Shown: positions 22,564 to 32,155, counted from the stretch's first letter. The stretch: DNA of 64,000 bases from Rhizobium sp. CCGE 510 (GCF_000292525.1 NZ_AEYF01000022.1:106737-170736); one strand, 5' to 3'. Numbers and translations are program-made. Notes: generated from the letters alone by a model not told the origin.

Positions 22564-22989
22564 ATTTTCTATACCAGAGAAAGTGATACGTTTAATGGAA
22601 CGAAGAAAATCCGCGCATCTGATCACGAAAGAAACATTTGATGGAGAAATCACGCGTTGTTTCTCTGCAAGGTGCAGCGCATGGCGATGAATCATGGCGG
22701 CGAGAAATCGATCAATCGATGGCTAATATTCGAGAAAAACCTGGAAGAACATTCCACACCCCCTATCTCCGCAAATTTCTCTAGAGAAAATCAGATTTTT
22801 ACTGATTTGCAAGCTGCAATTGAGGGGTGTTGACATTTTATTCAACTTTTTGTTCAGTTTCGAAAGTCTTGGTAAGGCCGTCTCTCAGTCGACCTTTCCA
22901 AATAAACAGTATCGGGGTGCGACGCGTGCTGGCGTTTGCTGGCTGCTGTGTAAATGTAGAATTATCGAACACGCTTTTGGGGGCTGGGA

Positions 22990-24075
22990 ATGCGCATCTG
23001 TTTTGTGCCGTTCATTTTCTTCTTTTATGTTTTTTCTGCTTATGCGCAGACACCTTCATTTAAGATAAACCCGCAGAATTGTGCGCTTGAGACGCAAATG
23101 GCTGCCCACGCCCGCACTCGTCTCGACAACGATCTGCAGAAAACCTTTCACGATGTCCTCATGGTCAATGAGTTGTCCGATGGGTGCGGCTCCCTCCAAT
23201 TCACCGATGCGAACATGCAGAGTCATACAAATGGCTTCAGCTTCGGCATGTCGCAATTCGATCTTGCAACGCGACCGGGACCAAGTCTCGCGACCTTGAA
23301 TAAGATCATCGCCTGCTCTCGATTGGAAAACGTTTCGCCCGTCCTGTCGAAGGCGGATTACAAATTCCTGCAGGAGAATGCGCACTACTCGACGTTCGTC
23401 CTCAAGCAGGATCCCACAAAATGGAACCGATTTGCCGCCATCAAACCGGCTATAGAGGCTTCGTTGCAAAGTCGATGTGGCCAAGCCTATATCGAAAATT
23501 CCTACATCGCGGAGATAAGGGACTTTGAACGAAGAATTGGTCCCTGGTGGAAGACGATCAAAACCCGAAATCCGTCCATGGTCGCTGCTGAGCAGTTCTT
23601 CAGACTCTACGAACTTGACCTTCGCAACGTTTACGGTGGAACCGAGAACTTTCGGAAAGTAGTGAATCTGGAAGATAACTTCGCCTGCAATGGCCTCTGC
23701 GGTAAGAAATTGGTGCCTATCTTCACCATCGATCCGCCGGTCACGGTGTCCGATCTCATCCGCTACATGTTCACGACGAACTGCTATGGCTATGTGCCGC
23801 AACAGACGCGCCAGCAAGACGCACTCCGGCGCCTGAATACCGTTCTCAGTAAGATCGACATACAAGCGTTACCCCTTGACGATAGCGACAAACGTTATCT
23901 CACCACGGATTTTGCGGATGTTCTCGCGCGCAATAAGAAGCGCTTTCCCGGCAAGCCGGATAGCAAACTGCAAGAGCTGGTCGAGGCCGCGAATGGCGGC
24001 TCAGCGATCGTAGGGGATACAACGTTAATGGATTCCGCGACCCTGGCAAAATTGGACGCAGCCTGTGAAAAATAG
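22990..24075 (+). CDS. Secreted protein, possibly lysozyme-like
   Basis: This 361-residue protein has a signal peptide (RICFVPFIFFFYVFSAYA, cleaved before QTP) and a GGGGCTGGGA site upstream. The phrase SHTNGFSFGMSQFDLATRPG recalls the active-site neighbourhood of some lysozyme- or chitosanase-like hydrolases, where a Gly-rich SFG-SQ-D segment follows a catalytic acid. A GCGSLQFTDAN precedes it. The rest is helical with several cysteines (IIACSR, SRCGQAY, FACNGLCGKK, TNCYGY). No standard domain is certain. It is divergent from the lipoprotein/GH75-like unit, so a cell-wall- or chitosan-acting set is conceivable. Confidence 0.65.
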   Translation: MRICFVPFIFFFYVFSAYAQTPSFKINPQNCALETQMAAHARTRLDNDLQKTFHDVLMVNELSDGCGSLQFTDANMQSHTNGFSFGMSQFDLATRPGPSLATLNKIIACSRLENVSPVLSKADYKFLQENAHYSTFVLKQDPTKWNRFAAIKPAIEASLQSRCGQAYIENSYIAEIRDFERRIGPWWKTIKTRNPSMVAAEQFFRLYELDLRNVYGGTENFRKVVNLEDNFACNGLCGKKLVPIFTIDPPVTVSDLIRYMFTTNCYGYVPQQTRQQDALRRLNTVLSKIDIQALPLDDSDKRYLTTDFADVLARNKKRFPGKPDSKLQELVEAANGGSAIVGDTTLMDSATLAKLDAACEK

Positions 24076-24631
24076 CCTGCTGCGGCGCAGGATTATTGGG
24101 CATGTTGCATGCTTCGTTACCACGCAATTGGAACGCACGGGCGGGGGGCAGTCGTCCCGCCTCTCTGGCGACCGCTATGCTGAGGCTCCTGCGGCTGCCC
24201 TTGTTCCGCCCTTAGCGTGACGAGAATTCCCGAAATCCGCCTCACGGCGCCGCTATGCTGATTTCTCCGATACTCTTCATTGTCCCTTTGTAACCCGCCT
24301 TGCAGGCGGGTTCTGTTGTCGGCCGGTCTGCGGCCGTTGCATGCGGAGTGGCGGGGAAGGTGAGGGGAGTGCTCACGACTCGAAGCGAGCCGTCCATAGT
24401 CGCGGTTCCCGCGGCATTGTTTGATGCGGGGAGCCGAGGGGCGTTGCCCCTTCTCCTCCCCCAACAGGTCTTCCGCCCAGCTTCCTCCACGCCGCTGCGC
24501 TCTGTTCCGTGCAGCCGGTTCCCCGCGAAGACTGTTGTCCCCTTCCAGCCCCACCGCTCGCGCGGCCCCGGGGAGCAGAACGCGGTTCTGCCCCGTGTTC
24601 CACGAAGACAATCCAATCGAAGGAACAGCCT
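24076..24631 (+). promoter_or_regulatory. Long structured leader before the ParB-like gene
   Basis: No gene is visible in these 556 bases. A perfect hairpin AACCCGCCT/AGGCGGGTT lies at 24292-24312, then GC-rich DNA with GGGGC/GCCCC near 24430. A hairpin GCAGAAC/GTTCTGC with flanking GGG/CCC is at 24571-24594, and AAGGA lies just before the ATG. A CTCCAC-GCTGCGCTC segment near 24486 faintly resembles the conserved leaders at 0.1 and 9.5 kb. Control of the ParB-like gene is inferred. Confidence 0.4.
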
Positions 24632-26590
24632 ATGAACACCATGACCATCGCCACGGATATTGCCGTGGCCCATCCCATCATCACTATCCTGCACGAAGAC
24701 GAGAGCATTGCGCTCAACCGGCTGGTGCCGAGCGCGGGCAACGTGCGGCGGGTGAATGCCACGGCGGGCCTGTCGGAGCTGGCCGATAGCATCGAGGCCC
24801 ATGGCCTCATCCACAAACTCACCGTGCGCAAGGGCAAGAAGGGTAAATACGAGGTGATTGCGGGTTCGCGCCGCCTCGGGGCGCTGCGGTTGCTGGCCAA
24901 GGAGGGAAGGCTGGCGGACGATGCGCCCATTCCCTGCACCCTGCGCAACGGGGAGGACGTGACAGAACTCTCGCTGGCGGAGAACGTCCAGCGCGAAGCC
25001 ATGCATCCCGTCGATGAAATCCTTGCCTACCGTGACCTTGCCGAGAACGGCAAGGCCCCGGAGAGCATCGCGGCGCGGTTCGGCCAGTCGGTCATCACCG
25101 TGCGCCAGCGGTTGAAGCTGGCAAGCCTGTCCCCGAAGGTGCTGGACGAGTTGCGCGGGGATACCATGAGCCTCGAGCAGGCGCGGGCGGTTGCCATCAG
25201 CGACAGCCACGAGGAACAGGAGCGGGTGTGGTTCGAGACGGTCTCATATAACCGCGACCCGCGCAGCCTGCGGGCGATGCTGACCCGCGAGCATGTGCGC
25301 AGCACCGACCGGCTGGCCCGGTTGGTGGGGTTGGACGTCTACGAGGTGGCGGGCGGCGGCATCGTGCGCGACCTGTTCAACGAGGACAGCGGCACCTTCC
25401 TGACCGACCAGCCGTTGCTAACGCGGCTGGCTATGGAGGTCTTGGAGCAGGCGGCGGAACCCCTCAAAATCGATGGGTGGGGCTGGGTCGAAACCTCGCT
25501 TGACGCCTCGGTGGCCTATGGCGGCGTGTTCGGGCGCATCTATCCGCAGGCCCGCGACCTGACCGAGGATGAACAGGCCGAGCTTGCCGCGCTGGGCGAG
25601 AGTTTTGACGAGGTGCAGGCGCAGTTGGAGGGGCATGCCGAAGGCGATCCCGCCATCGAGGCCGATGAGATGCGGCTGGCCGAGATCGAGCGTCGGATGG
25701 CTGCCATCCAGAGCGGCACCAAGACCTACGACCCACGGGAACAGGCGCTGGCCGGGTGCATGGTCTATGTCGACCAGTTCGGCGCGGTACAGGTGGGCAG
25801 AGGCTATGTGAAGGCCGAAGAACGCGAGGCGCTGGAGCAGTTGCGGCGTGGGGATGCAGGGGAAGACGACGAGGGTGCTGGTGGGGTGGCCGTCTCAACC
25901 ACGCCGGAGCCGGAAGCGGGCTATTCCGCCGCACTGGTGGAGGAACTGACCGCCATCCGCACCGCCGCCATGCGGGTCGAACTGGCTAACCGTCCTGCGG
26001 TGGCGCTGGTCGCGTTGCTCTATCCGCTGGTGGGCCGCATTTTCCACAGCGGCTACACGAGCTATGATGCGGCGGTGGAAGTGAGCGGCCAGCGCCGTGA
26101 ACTTGCCTCGTCTATCAAGGAGCCGGGGGAAGCCCGCCCGCTTGCGGCATGGCAGGCGATGAAGGAGGCTTGGGGTGACACTCTTCCCGGCGCGGCTGCG
26201 GACCTCTGGACATGGCTGCTTGACCAGCCCACCGACAAGCTGCTGGAGCTGTTGGCGTTCGTCACCGCCGCCAATCTCAATGGTGTGAAGGGCAAGCATG
26301 ACCAGAGCCGCAGTCGGCTGGAGAATGCCGAGCAGGTCGCCGTGGCCGTCGGCCTCGACATGCGGTGCCACTGGACGGCGGATGCGACGTTCCTCAACCG
26401 TCTGAGCAAGGCGGGGATTGCCGAGGTGCTGGAAGAGGCCGGATGCGCGGCGCAGGTGGTGCGGGCCATCGAGAGGGCCCCGAAGCTCGAGGCGGTGGCC
26501 GAAGCCGAGAAGCAGCTTGCGGGTAAGGGATGGCTTCCGCTGCCGTTGCGGACGGCAGGGCAAGGAGCCTTGCCCGAAGCCTCAGCATAG
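24632..26590 (+). CDS. ParB/RepB/Spo0J-family protein of mobile elements
   Basis: This 652-residue protein has an N-terminal ParB nucleotide-binding fold (about 25-130: RLVPSAGNVRRVNATAGLSELADSIEAHGLI, then EVIAGSRRLGALRLLA, and LAENVQREAMHPVDEI). A helix-turn-helix follows (ESIAARFGQSVITVRQRLKLASLSPKVLDELRGDTMSLEQARA). The C-terminal 400 residues are a long, mostly helical, acidic region seen in large ParB-like proteins of alphaproteobacterial plasmids and ICEs. ParB proteins bind CTP and parS-like DNA; these large versions may act in element maintenance or gene control rather than partition. No parA lies next to it. The ATG at 24632 has AAGGA upstream, and a terminator follows. Confidence 0.88.
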   Translation: MNTMTIATDIAVAHPIITILHEDESIALNRLVPSAGNVRRVNATAGLSELADSIEAHGLIHKLTVRKGKKGKYEVIAGSRRLGALRLLAKEGRLADDAPIPCTLRNGEDVTELSLAENVQREAMHPVDEILAYRDLAENGKAPESIAARFGQSVITVRQRLKLASLSPKVLDELRGDTMSLEQARAVAISDSHEEQERVWFETVSYNRDPRSLRAMLTREHVRSTDRLARLVGLDVYEVAGGGIVRDLFNEDSGTFLTDQPLLTRLAMEVLEQAAEPLKIDGWGWVETSLDASVAYGGVFGRIYPQARDLTEDEQAELAALGESFDEVQAQLEGHAEGDPAIEADEMRLAEIERRMAAIQSGTKTYDPREQALAGCMVYVDQFGAVQVGRGYVKAEEREALEQLRRGDAGEDDEGAGGVAVSTTPEPEAGYSAALVEELTAIRTAAMRVELANRPAVALVALLYPLVGRIFHSGYTSYDAAVEVSGQRRELASSIKEPGEARPLAAWQAMKEAWGDTLPGAAADLWTWLLDQPTDKLLELLAFVTAANLNGVKGKHDQSRSRLENAEQVAVAVGLDMRCHWTADATFLNRLSKAGIAEVLEEAGCAAQVVRAIERAPKLEAVAEAEKQLAGKGWLPLPLRTAGQGALPEASA

Positions 26591-26614
26591 GACGCTGACC
26601 GATAGTGACGATGC

Positions 26615-26642
26615 AGCCCGGACCCCAGTGTCCGGGCTTTTT
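26615..26642 (+). terminator. Intrinsic terminator after the ParB-like gene
   Basis: AGCCCGGAC (26615-26623) pairs with GTCCGGGCT (26630-26638) and is followed by a T-run to 26642. Confidence 0.88.
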
Positions 26643-26757
26643 GCTGGGCGGTAGGTGTCGGATGCCTGTCCCGGCCGGGGTCGACCCGGCCGCGCTAGGG
26701 CGAGGGGAGCCCCGTGGCCGCTTCCCCTCGCGCTCCCCTCCCACCCAAGTCGGACGC

Positions 26758-27237
26758 TTATTGCGGCGGTGAGCCATCCGTGGTGAAAATAGCCGAGAAC
26801 GTCCTTCCATCCTTCATTTTTCCGCTGCAGGACACAGTTGTCGGATCGCCCGTATAGGGATTGCTGTAGAGGCACTTCCCGGTAGCTTCAAACGGCTTCG
26901 GATTTTTCCCCGCGCCGACCGTATCCAAAATAACCTCATCTATGTTCGTCACGTCCGCATCTTTGGACGGATTGGCTCCGTCCATGCCTGAGAAACTGGC
27001 GCCCTTGGCGTCCTTGGTGATGAAATGGAACCCCACGCGCCGGTTCGAGTAGCTTGTGCTCATCAGCTTCCCATCGCAAGAAGCTGTCCAGTCAAGATTG
27101 CCGACGACCAGCTTGTCACAAGTCCCGTTTAGCACGAAGAATTGCATCCCGTTCATCTTCGTTGCCTGGGCGGGAACGGCAAACCCAAAGACTGACGCAA
27201 CAAGCGCTGTCAGTAGCGGCAATACAGCTATGCGCAT
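26758..27237 (-). CDS. Secreted Cys-containing hypothetical protein
   Basis: This 159-residue protein has a signal peptide (MRIAVLPLLTALVASVFGFAVPAQA). The mature part has four cysteines (NGTCDKL, TASCDGKL, GKCLYSN, VSCSGKM), which likely form two disulphides in the periplasm, and is beta-rich (RRVGFHFITKDAKGASFSG). It is third in a minus-strand series of secreted proteins starting at 29.8 kb, nine bases after its neighbour's stop, so it is co-transcribed. Family not recognised. Confidence 0.72.
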   Translation of the reverse strand: MRIAVLPLLTALVASVFGFAVPAQATKMNGMQFFVLNGTCDKLVVGNLDWTASCDGKLMSTSYSNRRVGFHFITKDAKGASFSGMDGANPSKDADVTNIDEVILDTVGAGKNPKPFEATGKCLYSNPYTGDPTTVSCSGKMKDGRTFSAIFTTDGSPPQ

Positions 27238-27246
27238 GATAAATTC

Positions 27247-28275
27247 CTATTCGGAGCATTGTTCGTATTCAAAGCGGAGCTTCGTTCCACCGGCCGAACT
27301 CCTTGTTTCATAAAGCTCTGTAATATGGGTTTCATCGGTCCTGGTCAGGTCTAGCGTTTCCCAGCTGATAACGCGTTGCGGAGTCAGGTCCTTAGGGACC
27401 TGCCCATCCGGGTAGCAGTAAATTGCCCCACACGGAACTATCAGAGTGGTACACGTCGCAGCATACCGCTTATGGCTGGGTTCAACATCATCGCGGGATG
27501 TGATCTCGCAGCTCTTTTCATTTCCATTGCCGCCGAAGACGTCCTTGCCGAAGGCCTCGCCCCAATCTTCGCCATCGAGGCCCGGGAACGACTCGCATAT
27601 GTTCAGATCATCTGCCTCCACGGCTTCTTGACTGTCGGAGGAGGTCATAGACAGCGTTTTCCATTTGTCGCTGCCTTTCGTGATGGGCGGACGTTCAACG
27701 GAAAATGTATCTGTATGGAAATTATTTGGGTCGATGCTGTTGATTTCTATAGATGTCGGGCCTCTTTTTAATCTCTCAAGCGCGGCCGCTTCGGCAGCCT
27801 GACTGGCTTTTCTGGCGGCGTCAGCTTCAGCTTGTATCCCCTTTTGCCATTCTTGGTTGGGATCTGCCGAATAATCGTTTGGGGTCTGCTGGCGATCATA
27901 AGCCGCAATGGCATAGCTTGATATCTTATATGCACCATAGGCTAGAAGAACTGCTTCGCCAGCAGGATTCAACAGCAATAGCGGCGCGGCATATGGCGCA
28001 AAATCGTTCACGGTAGCGCTTGCCCCGGTCTGCCATTTCTTGCCAAGATTCTGATTCGCACTGCGGATGTCCAGCAGCATGCCCGCGGTCCCGGCGGTCT
28101 TGCCAGCACCCTTCACAAACGGCGACTCAACCCCTCCATATTCCAAAGTCGATGCTCCGAGATCGATGCCGTCCAGCATGACACCGGAGGGCGAGTTTTC
28201 CTCAGCCCGGCATTCGGTGTCGATAATAAGAAACGCCGCAAGCGACGCGCCGATATGCCATCCCTTTTGCAACAA
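27247..28275 (-). CDS. Secreted hypothetical protein
   Basis: This 342-residue protein has an N-terminal signal-like segment (HIGASLAAFLIIDTECRA). It has a hydrophobic central stretch (APYAAPLLLLNPAGEAVLLAYGAYKISSYAIAAY) that may cross or insert in a membrane, a coiled helical part (EWQKGIQAEADAARKASQAAEAAALERL), and a Cys-rich C-terminal half (LNICESF, KSCEITS, ATCTTLIVPCGAIYCYPDG, YEQCSE). It sits between two other secreted proteins in one operon, with 19 bases to the upstream gene. The hydrophobic core plus Cys-rich head would fit an exported effector or toxin, but no family is recognised. Confidence 0.7.
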   Translation of the reverse strand: MLQKGWHIGASLAAFLIIDTECRAEENSPSGVMLDGIDLGASTLEYGGVESPFVKGAGKTAGTAGMLLDIRSANQNLGKKWQTGASATVNDFAPYAAPLLLLNPAGEAVLLAYGAYKISSYAIAAYDRQQTPNDYSADPNQEWQKGIQAEADAARKASQAAEAAALERLKRGPTSIEINSIDPNNFHTDTFSVERPPITKGSDKWKTLSMTSSDSQEAVEADDLNICESFPGLDGEDWGEAFGKDVFGGNGNEKSCEITSRDDVEPSHKRYAATCTTLIVPCGAIYCYPDGQVPKDLTPQRVISWETLDLTRTDETHITELYETRSSAGGTKLRFEYEQCSE

Positions 28276-28294
28276 AGGCTCCCATCAAAAAAGA

Positions 28295-29821
28295 CTAGAA
28301 AGAATTGGTGATAAGCTTGGTAGGCTTGCAGGACGTGTCTTTGGGATCAAAAATCAGGTAACCGCCGTAGCGATTGGTGGCCAAATCGCGAAACGCGGCG
28401 GTTCCATCCACCTTGACTGTGCCGTTCTCGTCTTCAAGTTGGGCAAACCAGATGGACAGGTAGAACTTACCAATGTCCTTTGCGGTCTTGCCGTCTTCAA
28501 AGCGAAACTGGGCAGTATCCAGCATCTTCTGGAAGGCATCCCGACATATTTTCTCGGCGCTGAGCACCTTTATGTAGGAGACCATGTTTCTGTTGACTGG
28601 TAGGGAGCGATTTACGTCAAGCCGATAAAGCCGGAATAGGTCGTCGGGCGCTTTTATATCCTCATAGTGGTCAAAGAAGTGCTTCACCACTCCCGGCCTG
28701 ATCGCCAGAATATTTGCAAGATATTGCGGAGATTCGGTATGCTTATAAAGCTCCTCTGATATCTGCTGGCCAGATACGAATCCGGCAAAGACATCGCCCT
28801 GTAAAGCCGTACGTATCATGGCAAACATGTCGGCATCGACATTATACATCAGGATATATTTGCTACCGTCCCTTTCAAAAGCTTTTCTGATAGACGTCGC
28901 GTAAAATGCTCTCGCAATGTTGGTGGCCTGGGTGTGCCCAAATGACTGTGATTGTGACTCCCAACCCTTATTGAAAACCGGTCGATGTACAGCGAACAAA
29001 ACGGCATCTGAAAGAGCCTGAATGCTGCTCTCATCCGGAAGTGTGGTTTCTCCAGCCGCGCCTTCTTTCGCGAAACAGCGGAATTTCCTATCCGCAAAAG
29101 TGCAGCGCTCGATGTCGGTCGAAATGTCGAATTCCTGATATTTCCGTCCCCGTTCATCATATGTGCACATAACCTTTACGTCTTTATTGGACGGGAGGCT
29201 TTTCCACTCATAGTTTGGGTTCTTTGCCGTGCCGGACGCCGGTAAAACGGGAACCGTGGAACCCCAATAGGTGCGGGTGAGGTCGACTGAGTAAACAGCC
29301 CCTTTGCAGATATCGATAGCGTTAGCCTCGTCGGCGGAACCAGCGGCGGGTTCGATCGTGGCCAGTGGGCTGACATTCTCGTAGAGAGATTTGAATTCCT
29401 TGCCGTCGAATTCGAAGAAATGGGCTCCTCGGGCGCCATCCCCATTGATCTGGCCGGCGACGACCATCAGGCGGCTGTTGGGTCGAACCTCAAACGGCCG
29501 CTCAAATCCCTGCCAGTTGCAAGCTGCGAACGGCACGAAATGCACTGTTCCAGTTTTGATATCAATGAGCGCGCCTGTGTTACATCCGCTGCTGGTGCCC
29601 CATTGCGTAAACACATAACGGCCACCAAAGTTGATATCGTCGTTGGTCGCTGCTTCTAGTCGCGAACGGTACTGCCGGGCACGCGGAGTATCAAACCGCA
29701 GAGGGGCCTGTAAGTCGCTATAAATCGTGGCAGGATAGTCTTTGAATCTCGGAGTTGCGGCAGCATCAGCCGTGCCGCACATTCCCGCGGCAACCATCAG
29801 GCAGGCAAGCAGTCTTTTCAC
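28295..29821 (-). CDS. Secreted protein, first of three-gene unit
   Basis: This 508-residue protein starts at a GTG opening a signal peptide (KRLLACLMVAAGMCGTADA). The first 230 residues (YPATIYSDLQAPLRF, NFGGRYVFTQWGTSSGCNTGALIDIKTG, FEVRPNSRLMVVAGQINGD) resemble a small secreted domain in many bacterial exoproteins that begins with a similar INFAGHYV-like strand. The rest contains FADRKFRCFAKEG and a long helical section (FYATSIRKAFERDG, SPQYLANILAIRPGVVKHFFDHYED). It is divergent from the trypsin-like protease gene by 128 bases. It may be a lysozyme-inhibitor-like or toxin-associated protein; that is a guess. Confidence 0.7.
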   Translation of the reverse strand: MKRLLACLMVAAGMCGTADAAATPRFKDYPATIYSDLQAPLRFDTPRARQYRSRLEAATNDDINFGGRYVFTQWGTSSGCNTGALIDIKTGTVHFVPFAACNWQGFERPFEVRPNSRLMVVAGQINGDGARGAHFFEFDGKEFKSLYENVSPLATIEPAAGSADEANAIDICKGAVYSVDLTRTYWGSTVPVLPASGTAKNPNYEWKSLPSNKDVKVMCTYDERGRKYQEFDISTDIERCTFADRKFRCFAKEGAAGETTLPDESSIQALSDAVLFAVHRPVFNKGWESQSQSFGHTQATNIARAFYATSIRKAFERDGSKYILMYNVDADMFAMIRTALQGDVFAGFVSGQQISEELYKHTESPQYLANILAIRPGVVKHFFDHYEDIKAPDDLFRLYRLDVNRSLPVNRNMVSYIKVLSAEKICRDAFQKMLDTAQFRFEDGKTAKDIGKFYLSIWFAQLEDENGTVKVDGTAAFRDLATNRYGGYLIFDPKDTSCKPTKLITNSF

Positions 29822-29949
29822 GTGGCAATGTCCCCAACTTCGTGGAATGATTGCATCTTGATATGCCGTTGTCACCGGAAATCTGCACCATTCGGCAAGC
29901 AAAGGTTGCTCGACGGCTGGTTAGCGTAGGCGCAGTCGGAATTGAATAT

Positions 29950-30777
29950 ATGGACAAACTGGCAGCGATTTTTTCGAAAATCCCTTGGACCTCCTTCGGT
30001 CGGGAAACCCCAATTTCTCGCCTTGCCAAATCCATCCTTCCTGTCGGCAATCACTTCGGTGTTCATAAACATCAGTCAGGCGAAACTATTAGTAGCCATG
30101 ATGCCGGCTTTGAAGACTGGATCATGGACATCCAGGGGACGGCCTTTCAGTGCGGCTCTGGAAAGCTCCTGACTTGCTGGCACGTTTGCCAAGCTTTGGA
30201 AGTGAAGAACGGTCACGCTTATATCCAAGCTGACACAGTCTTTAATGGCTCGCCGGCAAAGACATACTATCCGGTAACCGGCTATATCAATTTTATAGAC
30301 CATAGGCATGGGATGGGGAACCCATCGGTGGACGTCGGGGTGCTTATATGCCCGGTACGAAGTACCGACAGCCATAAATATCAAGTGCCAGCCGTAAGAT
30401 GGGGCGATTCCACCCAGGTAGGGATTGGCGATCGGGTCCTGATTGGCGGCTATCCTCTGGGGCGCGAACTCTTTTTGACGGCGGCTACAAATCGAGGCAT
30501 TGTACAGCCGACTTTCTATGACGGTATTATCAGCGCGATTTTGCCGGCAACGCGGCCGGAGGAAACCCGTCTCTTTCAGATCAGTTCTGTGGCGCTCGGT
30601 GGCATCAGTGGAGGCGTGGTCTGTACCGCAGATACGGGACGAGTCATTGGTATGGTGACAAGCGGGTTATCCGTGGAAAACGTTTCCCTTCCCATAACCT
30701 ATGCTATTCCGAGTGAAGTGCTTCAGCCGTGGGTGGATGCGATAAGCTTTGTGACCGAGGAGGGGAAAGGGAAATAA
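29950..30777 (+). CDS. Trypsin-like serine protease
   Basis: This 275-residue protein has the chymotrypsin-fold triad: His about 78 (LTCWHVCQAL), Asp about 128 (SVDVGVLIC) and Ser about 220 in ALGGISGGVV (G-x-S-G-G). No signal peptide or PDZ domain is seen, so it is likely cytoplasmic, unlike typical DegP. The ATG at 29950 starts a plausible N-terminus; a longer frame from 29851 lies over the divergent promoter. Trypsin-like proteases without PDZ in accessory regions are often paired with conflict or defence genes, where they are activated to cleave a partner. Here it faces three secreted proteins and the VPA1262-like gene lies 1.4 kb downstream. Confidence 0.85.
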   Translation: MDKLAAIFSKIPWTSFGRETPISRLAKSILPVGNHFGVHKHQSGETISSHDAGFEDWIMDIQGTAFQCGSGKLLTCWHVCQALEVKNGHAYIQADTVFNGSPAKTYYPVTGYINFIDHRHGMGNPSVDVGVLICPVRSTDSHKYQVPAVRWGDSTQVGIGDRVLIGGYPLGRELFLTAATNRGIVQPTFYDGIISAILPATRPEETRLFQISSVALGGISGGVVCTADTGRVIGMVTSGLSVENVSLPITYAIPSEVLQPWVDAISFVTEEGKGK

Positions 30778-30802
30778 TACAACCGATCTCGGCACCGTGG
30801 CA

Positions 30803-31087
30803 CTAGCTATCCGACCATGCCTCATGGAGGTTTTTTGCTTCCGCGAGCGACCGTGCGCTCACCGGTTCAGCTTGGCGTCGATTGTCATATTCGTGACCAT
30901 TGGCGAGCAGTTGTAAGAGCGTGCCAAGTGCGGCAACGACGGCCAGGACAGCGATAATGAGCGTCTGATAGCCGATGACCAGGGCTTTCCAGTCCATTTG
31001 TGTTATGAGTGGGATGGCAACGCAAGCGAGATCGAACGCTCCCCAGATCCAGATCCAACCGGGCACGCCAACTAATTCCTTTTTCAA
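30803..31087 (-). CDS. Small membrane protein
   Basis: This 94-residue protein has two hydrophobic helices (VPGWIWIWGAFDLACVAIPLI and ALVIGYQTLIIAVLAVVAALGTLLQLL) and a soluble charged C-terminus (EYDNRRQAEPVSARSLAEAKNLHEAW). It is convergent with the protease gene, 25 bases apart. Family not recognised; a membrane anchor or holin-like role is possible but unsupported. Confidence 0.6.
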   Translation of the reverse strand: MKKELVGVPGWIWIWGAFDLACVAIPLITQMDWKALVIGYQTLIIAVLAVVAALGTLLQLLANGHEYDNRRQAEPVSARSLAEAKNLHEAWSDS

Positions 31088-31158
31088 CCTGATGTTCCCC
31101 GATCAGCTACAATGGCGTTCAGCCGCAGATTGCATATGCCAAAGCTGAGAACAAGTCG

Positions 31159-31413
31159 TTAAAGTTGAGGCCGGTCACTCCTCGGGCCTTCGCCGTTCGC
31201 AGAAAACGGCGGCGGGAGCAGCTCATTAAGCCGAGTCGTGATGACATCACTTGAGGCGGCCCCGGAACCGACGAGCGCGATGGCGTACTTCATTGCCGCC
31301 TTTCCGAGTTCGCTTTCAACGTCGACATGATTTCGATGTGCCCATCGACCGACCGCCGTCGTGATGAGATCGATCTCGTTGTCTGAAAAGGAGAGCAGCT
31401 CGAGCGGAAACAT
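31159..31413 (-). CDS. Small hypothetical protein
   Basis: This 84-residue protein is soluble and helical (LSFSDNEIDLITTAVGRWAHRN, ELGKAAMKYAIALVGSGAAS). The start codon is ATG; the binding site upstream is weak. It lies 72 bases upstream of the small membrane gene in the same direction. Function unknown. Coding status is moderately supported by composition and position. Confidence 0.45.
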   Translation of the reverse strand: MFPLELLSFSDNEIDLITTAVGRWAHRNHVDVESELGKAAMKYAIALVGSGAASSDVITTRLNELLPPPFSANGEGPRSDRPQL

Positions 31414-31727
31414 GACACCATCTCGTCAGGGTAAGAGCGGCCTTCTTGCCCAAAGCGGTCCGATGCGTCCAATTGGAGTAAAGGACCGACAAATACACCG
31501 CATCTTGGATAGAATAGCGGAAATCTGCGCTTTTTGGTAGGATCATAAATGCCAGACAACACCGTCTTGCAGGGTGCCAATGGCAGCCGTAATTCACTTT
31601 TCGGGGATTGCGGTGCCTGTAGCGCTCGGGGAGGGATATGGGTGAGTGCGCTCGTCCCATGTTGGCGGTAGCCGTTGAAGCAAGGCAGGGCGCCCCTTGC
31701 AGCTTTCCCTGCCGCCGAACGCGGTTA
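31414..31727. other. Intergenic region, no gene seen
   Basis: These 314 bases between two minus-strand small genes hold no convincing reading frame or RNA gene; overlapping frames lack binding sites. It probably carries the promoter of the 84-residue protein. Confidence 0.45.
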
Positions 31728-32024
31728 TCAGTCGATGACGTCGATAATCTCGTAACTTTTCACGAACGAACCCATCTCGCTATTCAGTAGCGTCAGGATG
31801 TTCTCTTTGGAAACTGGAAAGGTTTCGATCCTCTCCAATCGCATCGGAGACCATTTGCAGTCCGGCTCGCTTTCGACATCGCGTCGCAGTTCAAGAACCT
31901 GCCGGCGCGCACTTTCTCCGTCACCAAAGAAGATGCCGGGAATACCCGTATAGGCCCAGCGATCTTTGTCACCTTCGCTGACGAGGCTGTAGGTATAGAA
32001 GGTGAATGACTGGCTCTGCGACAT
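31728..32024 (-). CDS. Small hypothetical protein
   Basis: This 98-residue protein starts at ATG 32024 behind GGGGAGATAAG; a longer frame upstream lacks a site. Features are FTFYTYSLVSEGDKDRWAYTGIPGIFFGDGESARRQVLELRRDVESEPDC, suggesting a small alpha/beta protein, and an acidic C-terminus (SYEIIDVID). No known domain is evident. It is divergent from the VPA1262-like gene and its promoter shares that intergenic space. Confidence 0.65.
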   Translation of the reverse strand: MSQSQSFTFYTYSLVSEGDKDRWAYTGIPGIFFGDGESARRQVLELRRDVESEPDCKWSPMRLERIETFPVSKENILTLLNSEMGSFVKSYEIIDVID

Positions 32025-32155
32025 CTTATCTCCCCTGCTGGTGGCTATCGCGCCAGACCTGCATTCCGGCCAGCCTTCTACTCGCAAAAGAGACAGTCGG
32101 TGGTCAATTGTAGGATTCAACAATGTCCGCGTTATTGAGCGTTGTTGGTGTTTGA

